Below are positions 1 through 5,994 of a stretch of 6,737 nt of DNA, piece by piece. Within the stretch, counting starts at the first letter, position 1; every line of letters starts with the position of its first letter. The stretch is from NCBI GenBank assembly GCA_023489135.1, contig JAMDCE010000074.1, positions 1-6,737 on the forward strand, given 5' to 3'. The notes below the pieces were generated by a model that ran no database searches, had not been told where the DNA came from, and saw nothing but the letters and a program-made list of their open reading frames with translations. The position numbers and the translations under genes are program-made. The stretch comes from Chloroflexota bacterium. Its GTDB lineage: Bacteria; Chloroflexota; Chloroflexia; JAMDCE01.

Positions 1-2
1 TT

Positions 3-98
3 GCTGAACTGCAATCGGCAGTCGAGCGTCGGCTGCAACGCCGCAATGTTCGAGTGTCCAAACATATCCAACATCCTATGGCAAGTCAGCTAGTATGA
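3..98 (+). CDS. Possible C-terminal tail of a gene entering from the left edge (partial, unidentified)
   Basis: This reading frame is open from the left edge for 31 codons and ends at TGA 96-98. The residues are polar and strongly basic, with runs such as VERRLQRRNVRVSKH, and look like an amphipathic helical tail. No family is recognisable from so little sequence. If it is real, it converges on the minus-strand membrane-protein gene and overlaps its 3' end by 13 bases. Another plus-strand frame and a minus-strand frame are also open across most of this stretch, so the call rests mainly on residue composition and could be chance. Confidence 0.3.
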   Translation, partial: AELQSAVERRLQRRNVRVSKHIQHPMASQLV

Positions 99-511
99 GT
101 CATAATTGCTGGAACGAACACTAGGGCGATCTGATAGATAAAGCCAGCGCCCCAGTAAAGCAGCAGAGCTCCCGTGCCAACGAGCGCGACCGCGCCCTCA
201 CCCGTTGCGGCGGCGACGAAGAAGAATACAAAACCTAATCCCCACAAGAGCAGCACAGGGATGGCCCAGATCAATAGCGCCAGTCCCAGGAACAGACCCT
301 TCACGAACTTGTCACCCAGGTCGGTCCATTCGGGCAACGGCCTGGTCCTACCTGCCATCACGTTCTGGAGGGTTTCCACGCTGTAACCCACCAGGAAGGG
401 AATGCCAATAAGCATGAACGAAAGCAGAACGAAAACGCTGCCCAGCAGCATCTTGGCTACCCAGTTCTCGTCCTCAAACATGTAGGTGAAAGCTTTGGCT
501 AGATCACGCAC
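86..511 (-). CDS. DUF4013-like integral membrane protein, shortened at the C-terminus
   Basis: The protein has 141 residues. The N-terminus (AFTYMFEDENWVAKMLLG) and the segment GRTRPLPEW followed by DLGDKFVKGLFLG (residues 54-76) match what I know of the DUF4013 family. These are multi-pass membrane proteins of unknown function, often called glycerophosphoryl diester phosphodiesterase-like or simply hypothetical. Hydrophobic segments lie at about 21-47, 72-101 and 107-136, so three or four membrane spans are likely. The start is GTG at 511, preceded on the minus strand by GGAAGGGG at 528-521 with a 9-base gap. The family is usually about 200 residues or more, with further helices after the point where this one stops (IMTHTS). 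None of the other downstream minus-strand frames looks like the missing half. It may be a naturally short member or a truncated remnant. It has its own strong promoter and is transcribed away from the aspartase gene. Confidence 0.6.
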   Translation of the reverse strand: MRDLAKAFTYMFEDENWVAKMLLGSVFVLLSFMLIGIPFLVGYSVETLQNVMAGRTRPLPEWTDLGDKFVKGLFLGLALLIWAIPVLLLWGLGFVFFFVAAATGEGAVALVGTGALLLYWGAGFIYQIALVFVPAIMTHTS

Positions 512-520
512 AGCGCGTTT

Positions 521-528
521 CCCCTTCC
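521..528 (-). promoter_or_regulatory. Ribosome binding site for the DUF4013-like gene
   Basis: Reading the minus strand, GGAAGGGG lies 9 bases before the GTG start at 511. It supports this start over the internal ATG ten codons downstream. Confidence 0.55.
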
Positions 529-573
529 AAATACTTGGCTGAGACTGGCACTATCGTAACGCCTGTCTGTATG

Positions 574-603
574 ATTATAGATGCACGCAAGTGGCTCTGT
601 CAA
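574..603 (-). promoter_or_regulatory. Consensus sigma70-type promoter for the DUF4013-like gene
   Basis: On the minus strand, TTGACA (603-598) and TATAAT (579-574) both match the consensus exactly, with an 18-base spacer. Transcription would start near 567, giving a leader of about 55 bases before the GTG at 511. This is the strongest promoter-like signal in the window. Confidence 0.7.
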
Positions 604-619
604 TGGCAGGCTTGCTCGT

Positions 620-630
620 TGGATTATCCA
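620..630. promoter_or_regulatory. Short palindrome between divergent promoters (possible operator)
   Basis: TGGAT-T-ATCCA is a perfect 5-1-5 inverted repeat. It sits between the two outward-facing -35 boxes (598-603 and 663-668), where one regulator could act on both promoters. A second small palindrome, TGGC-GG-GCCA, lies at 647-656. Both are short enough to arise by chance, and no regulator gene is present in the window. Confidence 0.25.
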
Positions 631-662
631 GTTATGGCAAATGACCTGGCGGGCCAAAATTC

Positions 663-691
663 TTGACTCATAATCTGATCGCACGTACGAT
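663..691 (+). promoter_or_regulatory. Sigma70-type promoter for the aspartase gene
   Basis: TTGACT at 663-668 matches five of six consensus bases. It is followed after exactly 17 bases by TACGAT at 686-691, which keeps the most conserved T, A and final T of the -10 box. Transcription would begin near 698, leaving a leader of roughly 47 bases before the ATG at 745. Confidence 0.6.
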
Positions 692-727
692 GATTTAGAG
701 GAAGCAGTCTAATGCACGTTGTTGGCT

Positions 728-734
728 AGGAGGG
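728..734 (+). promoter_or_regulatory. Strong ribosome binding site for the aspartase gene
   Basis: AGGAGGG ends 10 bases before the ATG at 745. This near-perfect Shine-Dalgarno sequence decides the start, even though it gives a protein about 15 residues longer at the N-terminus than Bacillus AspB. Confidence 0.75.
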
Positions 735-744
735 ACATTGACGT

Positions 745-2211
745 ATGGACAAGAGCATCGATCGAACCGACATTGTTGGCAAAGGATCGGTTAACGGTAT
801 ATTCAGGACAGAGCACGATTCCCTCGGGGAAAAGTTGGTGCTACGCAATGCTTACTATGGCGTGCAGACCGCTCGGGCCATCGAAAACTTCCCTATCAGC
901 GGTCTCAAAGCTCATCCTAAAATGATCGTGGCCAGCGCTATCGTCAAGCGCGCGGCCGCCGAGGTGAATATGGACCTTGGGCAACTCGATCCTAACATCG
1001 GGAAATCCATCGTCCAGGCTGCTCAAGAGATAATCGAGGGTAGATTGCACGATCAGTTCATGGTCGACGTTTTCCAGGCAGGAGCGGGCACGTCGCACAA
1101 TATGAACACGAACGAAGTGATCGCGAATCGTGCGTGCGAGATTCTGGGCGGAAACAAGGGCGACTACAGCCTGGTTCATCCTAACGACCACGTCAACATG
1201 GCCCAGTCCACCAACGACGTCTTCCCAACTGCAATGCGCATAGCTGCCCTCTTCCTTCTGCAGGAGCTTTACCCGTCATTGGCCCATCTCGAAAGCGTTT
1301 TCGATGCGAAGGCTGATGCGTTCGATGGGGTAATCAAGTCTGGACGCACACACATGCAGGATGCGGTGCCAATCAGGCTCGGACAGGAGTTCGCGGCCTA
1401 CGCAACCTCGATAAGAAAGGCAGCCGCGCGCATCAAGGCGGCAGCGGGTGCGCTAGAAGAGCTGAACCTGGGTGCCACAGCGGCAGGAACAGGACTGAAC
1501 AGCCATCCGAAATACAGGTTCGAGGTGGCCAGGCGGCTTGGCGAATTGACCGGGTTCGACCTCCGACCTGCAGAGAATCTCGTAGAGGCAACCCAAAGCA
1601 CGATTACCTTCGCAGAGGTATCTGCGTCGCTCAAGCTGTTGGCGCTAGACCTGATTAGGATCGCCAACGACCTACGCCTCATGAGCTCAGGCCCCAAGAC
1701 CGGCTTCGGCGAGATCAACCTACCACCGGTGCAGCCAGGTTCCTCGATAATGCCAGGCAAAGTAAACCCCGTGATGGCTGAAGTGCTGAATATGGTCGCC
1801 TTTCAAGTTGTGGGCAATGACACCACGATCAGTCTTGCAACCCAGGCTGGACAGTTCGAGCTCAACGTAATGATGCCAGTAATTGCCTTCAACCTGTTCC
1901 AGTCGATCGAGATTCTCACCAACGTGCTCAGGCTTTTCGCCGACAGGTGCGTCGCAGGCATCACCGCCAACGTCGAGCGGTGCCGCCAGCACGTGGAAGA
2001 GAGCATGGGACTTGCGACTGCTCTAAATCCATACATTGGCTACGAGATGGCCGCGAAGGTTGCTCAAGAATCGCTGCGCACTGGCAAACCGATCCGAGAA
2101 ATAGTGCTGGAACGCGGACTGTTATCAAGGGACGATCTAGATCGAATAATGGATCCATGGGCCATGACAGAACCTGGCATTGCTGGCAAGAACTACCAGG
2201 AAGGTGTCTAA
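745..2211 (+). CDS. aspA: Aspartate ammonia-lyase (aspartase), fumarase/aspartase superfamily
   Basis: Aspartase reversibly converts L-aspartate to fumarate and ammonia in the cytoplasm and works as a homotetramer. The protein has 488 residues, slightly longer than the usual 465-480 because of an N-terminal extension. The superfamily signature GSSIMPGKVN is at 332-341; by alignment from memory with Bacillus AspB (uniform offset of 15), S333 is the catalytic base and K339 a carboxylate-binding lysine. T116, the S155-T156-N157 triplet and H203 (in GRTHMQDAVP) match substrate-binding positions. Features favouring aspartase over class II fumarase are AYYGVQTARAIENFPISG near the N-terminus, GAGTSHNMNTNEV at 113-125, STND rather than SSND, and a C-terminus ending PGIAGK. 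Fumarase activity cannot be excluded by sequence, and automated annotation may say fumC. It has its own promoter, and the gap after it suggests it is separate from the nuo operon. Fumarate made here could feed the TCA cycle that supplies NADH to complex I. Confidence 0.85.
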   Translation: MDKSIDRTDIVGKGSVNGIFRTEHDSLGEKLVLRNAYYGVQTARAIENFPISGLKAHPKMIVASAIVKRAAAEVNMDLGQLDPNIGKSIVQAAQEIIEGRLHDQFMVDVFQAGAGTSHNMNTNEVIANRACEILGGNKGDYSLVHPNDHVNMAQSTNDVFPTAMRIAALFLLQELYPSLAHLESVFDAKADAFDGVIKSGRTHMQDAVPIRLGQEFAAYATSIRKAAARIKAAAGALEELNLGATAAGTGLNSHPKYRFEVARRLGELTGFDLRPAENLVEATQSTITFAEVSASLKLLALDLIRIANDLRLMSSGPKTGFGEINLPPVQPGSSIMPGKVNPVMAEVLNMVAFQVVGNDTTISLATQAGQFELNVMMPVIAFNLFQSIEILTNVLRLFADRCVAGITANVERCRQHVEESMGLATALNPYIGYEMAAKVAQESLRTGKPIREIVLERGLLSRDDLDRIMDPWAMTEPGIAGKNYQEGV

Positions 2212-2212
2212 G

Positions 2213-2239
2213 GAAAACTGGACAAATCCTGTCGTTTTC
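2213..2239 (+). terminator. Weak hairpin just after aspA (possible terminator or attenuator)
   Basis: GAAAAC (2213-2218) pairs with GTTTTC (2234-2239), and GACA (2221-2224) pairs with TGTC (2230-2233). The loop is 5 bases and there is a 2-base bulge. The stem is AT-rich and no T-run follows, so it is not a convincing intrinsic terminator. It begins one base after the aspA stop codon and overlaps the -35 box of the candidate nuo promoter. Confidence 0.25.
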
Positions 2240-2247
2240 GCTATCCT
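2219..2247 (+). promoter_or_regulatory. Candidate sigma70-type promoter for the nuo operon
   Basis: TGGACA at 2219-2224 matches five of six -35 consensus bases. TATCCT at 2242-2247 keeps TAT and the final T of the -10 box, and the spacer is 17 bases. Transcription would start near 2254, about 47 bases before nuoA. If it is not functional, the nuo genes would have to be read from the aspA promoter, because no better signal is visible in the 89-base gap. Confidence 0.4.
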
Positions 2248-2300
2248 CATTACAGGGAATTGCTGTACTACATCATGCTAGCAGAGGCTGGTAGCGGGAA

Positions 2301-2672
2301 GTGACGGTGGAACAGTATTTCTTAGGATATGGCTATGCCGGAGTCTTCCTGCTGGCTGGGATGGTGTTCGTAATCCTGACCATCGGCATCTCCCACCTGA
2401 TTGCCCCAAGCAGAGTGAGCAAGCAGAAGTCCCTTGCCTACGAATCTGGCGAAGAGCCGATCGGGCAAGCCTGGGTGCAGTTTCACGCTCACTTCTTCAT
2501 TTTTGCCCTGCTGTTTGTCATTTTCGACGTGGAGGCTATTTTTGTGCTCGTGTGGGCGATCCTTTTTAGGTCGCTCGGCTTGCAAGGCCTGGTCGAGATG
2601 ATGGCATTCGTCGGCATCCTGGTCATTGGACTGATTTACGCCTGGAAGAAGGGGGTTCTGCGGTGGACATAA
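2301..2672 (+). CDS. nuoA: NADH-quinone oxidoreductase subunit A (complex I)
   Basis: NuoA is a small membrane-arm subunit at the junction of complex I, helping to shape the quinone channel beside NuoH and NuoJ. The protein has 123 residues, normal for the family. Three membrane helices are visible at about 12-35, 63-90 and 96-115. The family signature runs from [12 protein letters not shown] (47-58) to [15 protein letters not shown] (72-86), and includes the conserved acidic residues D76 and E78. The loop position that is cysteine in many homologues (YECG) is serine here (S49), which is a common variation. Two GTG starts are possible, at 2301 and 2307. GGGAA directly before the first is a poor ribosome site for 2301 and better spaced for 2307, so the start is uncertain by two codons. 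Its last 10 bases overlap nuoB, so translation is probably coupled. Confidence 0.93.
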   Translation: MTVEQYFLGYGYAGVFLLAGMVFVILTIGISHLIAPSRVSKQKSLAYESGEEPIGQAWVQFHAHFFIFALLFVIFDVEAIFVLVWAILFRSLGLQGLVEMMAFVGILVIGLIYAWKKGVLRWT

Positions 2673-3184
2673 TGGGCAAACTGGAGGCACCGAACGTTGT
2701 CCTGACGACAGTCGAGACGCTCTTCAGTTGGGCTCGCTCGCGGTCGCCGTGGCCTCTCTCGTACGGCCTGGCGTGCTGCGCCATTGAGATGATGGCCACA
2801 GGGCAGGCACACCATGATATGGCCCGTTTTGGCGCGGAGGTGTTTCGTGCCAGCCCCCGGCAGGCCGACGTGATGATTGTAGCTGGGACAGTTACCAACA
2901 AGATGGGTCCGCGATTGCGGCGCCTTTGGGAGCAGATGGCTGAGCCAAAGTGGGTCATTGCCATGGGCGCGTGCGCCACGAGCGGCGGCGAGTTCTGGGA
3001 CTCTTACCACACCGTTCAAGGGGTGGATACAATCGTGCCTGTCGATGTTTATATACCTGGCTGACCACCGCGACCTCAGGCGCTCCTGGATGGAGTGCTC
3101 AAACTCAGAGACAAGATAGCCCAGGAAAAATGGCTCACGCAGAAAGATGGCCAGGTGAAGAAATCACTTGAAGGCGAGCTTTGA
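2663..3184 (+). CDS. nuoB: NADH-quinone oxidoreductase subunit B, with an in-frame TGA at the fourth N2-cluster cysteine
   Basis: NuoB carries [4Fe-4S] cluster N2, the last electron carrier before quinone, and lies against NuoD. Three of the four canonical ligands are present: the C38-C39 pair in [11 protein letters not shown] and C104 in MGACATSGG. The frame reads VPVDVYIPG, then TGA (3062-3064), then [14 protein letters not shown] and on to TGA 3182-3184. In every NuoB I know, this spot reads GCPPRP, so the TGA replaces the fourth ligand. With the TGA read through, the protein is 173 residues, a normal family length. Stopping at the TGA gives 133 residues without the fourth ligand or the C-terminal helix. 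The GTG at 2663 has GGGGG 7 bases upstream; the ATG at 2672 overlaps the nuoA stop as TAATG and is an alternative. One extra residue lies between the third and fourth ligand positions (30 apart instead of 29 in E. coli and Thermus). Selenocysteine, a nonsense mutation, or a sequencing error are all possible. Family identity is certain; the product's true length is not. Confidence 0.85.
3062..3064 (+). other. In-frame TGA in nuoB at a conserved cysteine codon (recoding candidate)
   Basis: TGA stands between GGC and CCA, where homologues have a cysteine codon (TGC or TGT). One base change separates it from either. The frame is uninterrupted on both sides and codes for conserved NuoB residues, so there is no frameshift. 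Nearby genes use TGA as an ordinary stop (nuoC, nuoD and the end of nuoB), so a general reassignment of TGA does not explain it. Confidence 0.6.
3079..3099 (+). promoter_or_regulatory. Candidate bacterial SECIS-like hairpin downstream of the nuoB TGA
   Basis: GCGCTCC (3080-3086) pairs with GGAGTGC (3092-3098), with one G-U wobble. A further G-U pair between 3079 and 3099 makes 8 pairs. The loop is TGGAT (3087-3091), with G in its second position. It starts 22 bases after the TGA, within the spacing known for bacterial SECIS elements. The bulged U of the E. coli fdhF element is not seen. The hairpin lies in codons for ALLDGVL, which are conserved for protein reasons, so pairing could be incidental. 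Confidence 0.3.
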
Positions 3185-3653
3185 CAAGGGATTGGTTTTG
3201 CAGGAAGTATTAAGCAGCATTAGGTCCGACCTGGGAGAACGAGTTGTCAAGTTGACGGTTGGCGCAGGAGACATCGTCGATTTGGAGATAGGGCGAGAGG
3301 ACCTGCTCGGAGTCGCCTTCTACTTGCGCGACAATCCGAAGCTTAGCTTTAACTACCTGAGTTCCGTCAGTGGAGTCGACAGGCTGGATAGAATCGAAGT
3401 GGTCTATCATATGCACTCTTTGTCGAGCCACCTTACGCTTTGTCTCCGAGCGAGACTTAACGTCGACAACCCTGTGGTCGACTCGCTCACGCCTGTCTGG
3501 GCAGGCGCAAACTGGCACGAGCGCGAAGCGTACGATCTTTTCGGCATTAAGTTCTCGGGGCACCCTGACCTGCGCCGCATCATGCTCGAAGATGATTTCG
3601 ATGGACATCCCTTGCGGAAGTCCTATCGTCTACCCAGAGGTCGAGCAACATGA
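3168..3653 (+). CDS. nuoC: NADH-quinone oxidoreductase subunit C (30 kDa subunit)
   Basis: NuoC is a peripheral-arm subunit without cofactors that supports NuoD and NuoB near the quinone site. The protein has 161 residues, typical of a stand-alone NuoC that is not fused to NuoD. The family hallmark is at the C-terminal end: [14 protein letters not shown] (116-129), [10 protein letters not shown] (131-140) and GHPLRKSY (146-153). The start is TTG at 3168, with AGGTGA at 3153-3158 and a 9-base gap, a good match to the anti-Shine-Dalgarno sequence. TTG starts further downstream would shorten it by several residues. The start lies inside the conserved C-terminal part of nuoB beyond the internal TGA, with a 17-base overlap. 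Its stop overlaps nuoD as ATGA. Confidence 0.92.
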   Translation: MKASFDKGLVLQEVLSSIRSDLGERVVKLTVGAGDIVDLEIGREDLLGVAFYLRDNPKLSFNYLSSVSGVDRLDRIEVVYHMHSLSSHLTLCLRARLNVDNPVVDSLTPVWAGANWHEREAYDLFGIKFSGHPDLRRIMLEDDFDGHPLRKSYRLPRGRAT

Positions 3654-4795
3654 GAGACGGCATTCCCGAAGTAGAAATGCACCAGATCGGAGGGGCCCAT
3701 CTCGTAACCGACGAGATCGTGCTGAACATGGGGCCACAGCATCCGAGCACGCACGGCGTCCTGCGGCTGTTGCTAAGGCTGGATGGCGAAACAGTCGTCG
3801 AATGCACGCCTGTGATCGGCTATTTGCACCGCGGCATCGAGAAGATTCTAGAGAACCGCACCTATATGCAGGGCATACGTTATGTCGATCAGTTCGACTA
3901 TCTGTCGGGCATGTTGAACGAGCACTCTTATGTCGGCGCCATCGAGCAACTGATGGAAATTAACATCCCCCGGCGCGCGGAGTACTTGAGAGTGATCGTC
4001 GACGAGTTGAGCCGGTGCGCCAGCCACCTGGTCTGGCTGGGCACATACCTGCTGGACCTCGGTGCCTTCACTCCCATCGTATACTGTTTTCGCGAGCGCG
4101 AGGAGATACTAAATCTTTTTGAGGAGCTTTGCGGCAGCAGGCTGAACTTCAATTTCCATCGAGTGGGCGGCGTTCTCTTCGACCTTCCGAACGGATTTCT
4201 GCGGCGTCTCCTGGATTTTCTCGCCCTGTTTCAAGGCCGCATAGACGAGTATGAGGAATTGATTACACGCAACGAGGTCTTTCTGGCTCGGACGATTGGC
4301 GTGGGCTACATTGAGCCAGAGTTCGGCCTCGCGATGGGTGTGAGTGGCCCGTGCATTCGTGGATCAGGGGTGGACTTCGATATCCGCACGTTCAAACCCT
4401 ACGGCGTCTACCCTGAGCTCGGCGTCGTGCCTCAGATAGCTGAGGAGGGAGATGCCTTTGCCAGATACCGCGTGCGAATCGGCGAGATGCGAGAAAGCAT
4501 CAGGCTAATCCGCCGCGCAATCGAAGGTCTGCCTTCAGGCACAGTACGCGCACGCGTGCCTCACGTGATTCGGCCTCCAAACGGCGAGTCGTACTTCAGC
4601 ATCGAGAGCTCAAAAGGGGAACTGGCAGTGCACCTCATAAGCGATGGTTCTGAGAGGCCTTTCAGAGCGAAGGTTCGAGGTCCGTCGTTCGTAAACTTGC
4701 AGATGCTTCCCGAGCTTATGCGTGGACGCAAAATCGGGGACGCCATAGCCATACTCGGCAGCATCGACGTCGTGCTAGGGGAGGTAGACCGATGA
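3650..4795 (+). CDS. nuoD: NADH-quinone oxidoreductase subunit D (49 kDa subunit)
   Basis: NuoD forms most of the quinone-binding pocket together with NuoB; it descends from the large subunit of NiFe hydrogenases. The protein has 381 residues, a normal length. [10 protein letters not shown] (28-37) includes H35, and Y84 lies in QFDYLSG. These align with the quinone-contacting His38 and Tyr87 of Thermus Nqo4 at a constant offset of 3. Other family blocks present are GYLHRGIEK (57-65), [24 protein letters not shown], and the C-terminal [11 protein letters not shown]. The hydrogenase-type Ni-binding cysteines are absent, as expected for complex I. The ATG at 3650 overlaps the nuoC TGA by 4 bases. 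Nothing looks damaged in this gene, so the operon is not obviously decaying around nuoB. Confidence 0.96.
   Translation: MRDGIPEVEMHQIGGAHLVTDEIVLNMGPQHPSTHGVLRLLLRLDGETVVECTPVIGYLHRGIEKILENRTYMQGIRYVDQFDYLSGMLNEHSYVGAIEQLMEINIPRRAEYLRVIVDELSRCASHLVWLGTYLLDLGAFTPIVYCFREREEILNLFEELCGSRLNFNFHRVGGVLFDLPNGFLRRLLDFLALFQGRIDEYEELITRNEVFLARTIGVGYIEPEFGLAMGVSGPCIRGSGVDFDIRTFKPYGVYPELGVVPQIAEEGDAFARYRVRIGEMRESIRLIRRAIEGLPSGTVRARVPHVIRPPNGESYFSIESSKGELAVHLISDGSERPFRAKVRGPSFVNLQMLPELMRGRKIGDAIAILGSIDVVLGEVDR
4777..4784 (+). promoter_or_regulatory. Ribosome binding site for nuoH inside the end of nuoD
   Basis: AGGGGAGG ends 7 bases before the ATG at 4792. It fixes the nuoH start and fits initiation at the ATGA overlap with nuoD. 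Confidence 0.6.
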
Positions 4796-5994
4796 TCGGC
4801 TCTGTGATCTTGCCTCCGCAGGTCTGGGAGATCATCCGTCTTGCAGCGTCGTTGATTCTCGTTTTCGGCTTCCTGATCGGCAGCGTCCTGGTGCTCATAT
4901 ATATGGAGCGAAAGGTAGCAGCTTTCGTGCAAGATCGTCTGGGGCCGTATCACACAGGCAAATGGGGACTCCTGCAAAGCCTGGCTGACGCGATGAAGCT
5001 GCTTGCCAAGGAGGACTTTCAGCCATCTTCGGTGGATCGTGTGGTGTTCTTCATTGCGCCGGTGATCTTCTTTGGGCCGGTATTGGCGGCCTTCGTCGTT
5101 CTGCCCTTCAGCGCGAATCTGGTTGCGGCCAATCTCAACGTCGGGCTAGTCTTCGCCATGGCCATGGGCACGGTCGGCTTCCTGGGAGTGATTGCGGCCG
5201 GGTGGAGTTCTAATAACAAGTACTCGCTCGTCGGATGCTTTCGAGCGTGCGCGCAGATGATCTCTTATGAGATTCCCATGCTTCTGTCTGTCGTAGGTCC
5301 CGTGATGCTCGCCAGCTCCCTATCGCTGGTTTCCATAGTCGAAGCGCAACGAGGATATTGGTTTGTGTTGATTTTGCCACTGGCTTTCGCATCATACTTC
5401 ATCTGCGCCTTGGCAGAGACCAATCGCAACCCATTCGACCTGCCTGAGGCTGAGTCTGAGCTGGTTGCTGGTTTTCTTACGGAATACAGCGGTATGCGTT
5501 GGGCGATGTTCTTCCTCGGTGAATACGGCAACATGATTATAGTGTCGGGGATCGCTACGACGCTCTTCCTCGGCGGATGGGGCGGACCTATTCTGCCAGG
5601 AGTATTGTGGTTTCTCTTGAAGGTCTACGCTCTTCTGTTTGTGTTTATGTGGATTCGCTCGACACTGCCTCGGCTTCGCGCGGATCAGCTCATGGAGCTT
5701 AGCTGGAAGGTGCTCACCCCGTTGGCGCTGGTGAATATGGGCATCATCGGGTTCACAGTCGTGTTGCTGCCACAGGGGTACCTCCTTCCTCTTGCAGCAG
5801 TCAACTGGGTTTTGTTGGCAGTCTTGATAGTTACGACGCCGAGAGTCCTGATGCGCAGCCTCAGGTCGAATGCCAGAGAAATACGGCAACGCGTCCGAGA
5901 TGAGGTGGGCCTGCGGAGACCGATGGCACCTCTGCCGACAGACCTTCAGGGAGCGTTGCCACAAACCGCGGCCGAAGGGTTTGGGAGGGAATAG
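4792..5994 (+). CDS. nuoH: NADH-quinone oxidoreductase subunit H (membrane arm), with an extended C-terminal tail
   Basis: NuoH connects the peripheral and membrane arms and closes the quinone channel. The protein has 400 residues with about eight membrane helices. Signature segments are ERKVAAFVQDRLGP (39-52), LADAMKLLAKED (64-75), the loop SNNKYSLVG (140-148), AQMISYEIP (154-162), AETNRNPFDLPEAESELVAG (208-227) and TEYSGMRWAMFFLGEY (230-245). The charged loop residues that face the quinone tunnel are in place. Two details differ from the common pattern: GPYHTGKWGLLQ replaces the usual GPNRVGPxGLLQ, and GCFRACAQ replaces a small-residue stretch. After the last helix (about 334-350) a basic, proline-containing tail of some 45 residues reaches residue 400; most homologues end earlier. 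The start is ATG at 4792, in an ATGA overlap with nuoD. The stop TAG shares its last base with the next GTG start. Confidence 0.95.
   Translation: MIGSVILPPQVWEIIRLAASLILVFGFLIGSVLVLIYMERKVAAFVQDRLGPYHTGKWGLLQSLADAMKLLAKEDFQPSSVDRVVFFIAPVIFFGPVLAAFVVLPFSANLVAANLNVGLVFAMAMGTVGFLGVIAAGWSSNNKYSLVGCFRACAQMISYEIPMLLSVVGPVMLASSLSLVSIVEAQRGYWFVLILPLAFASYFICALAETNRNPFDLPEAESELVAGFLTEYSGMRWAMFFLGEYGNMIIVSGIATTLFLGGWGGPILPGVLWFLLKVYALLFVFMWIRSTLPRLRADQLMELSWKVLTPLALVNMGIIGFTVVLLPQGYLLPLAAVNWVLLAVLIVTTPRVLMRSLRSNAREIRQRVRDEVGLRRPMAPLPTDLQGALPQTAAEGFGRE
5983..5989 (+). promoter_or_regulatory. Ribosome binding site for the NuoI/NuoE hybrid gene
   Basis: GGGAGGG lies within the last codons of nuoH, 4 bases before the GTG at 5994. 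It supports a GTG start that overlaps the nuoH stop by one base (TAGTG). Confidence 0.6.

Noticed and set aside
1..77. Minus-strand frame with FGHSNIA resembling the C-terminal GHxxIxTT motif of tyrosine recombinases
   Set aside because: The match is only a few residues, the catalytic tyrosine context is missing, and the frame has no supporting start or ribosome site.
499..684. Minus-strand 61-codon open frame in the divergent intergenic region
   Set aside because: It runs over both divergent promoters, its composition is not protein-like, and it overlaps the start of the better-supported membrane-protein gene.
719..925. Plus-strand 68-codon frame overlapping the start of aspA
   Set aside because: It lies out of frame with a clearly conserved gene and shows no family resemblance.
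745..2211. Naming the lyase fumarase (fumC)
   Set aside because: AYYGVQT, AGTSHNMNTNE, STND and the PGIAGK end match aspartase (Bacillus AspB type) better than FumC, though fumarase activity cannot be fully excluded.
2213..2239. A strong intrinsic terminator after aspA
   Set aside because: The hairpin is AT-rich, has a bulge and is not followed by a T-run, so it is listed only as a weak candidate.
2663..3064. Treating nuoB as an ordinary 133-residue protein
   Set aside because: Conserved NuoB sequence continues in the same frame after the TGA, and the short form would lack the fourth cluster ligand.
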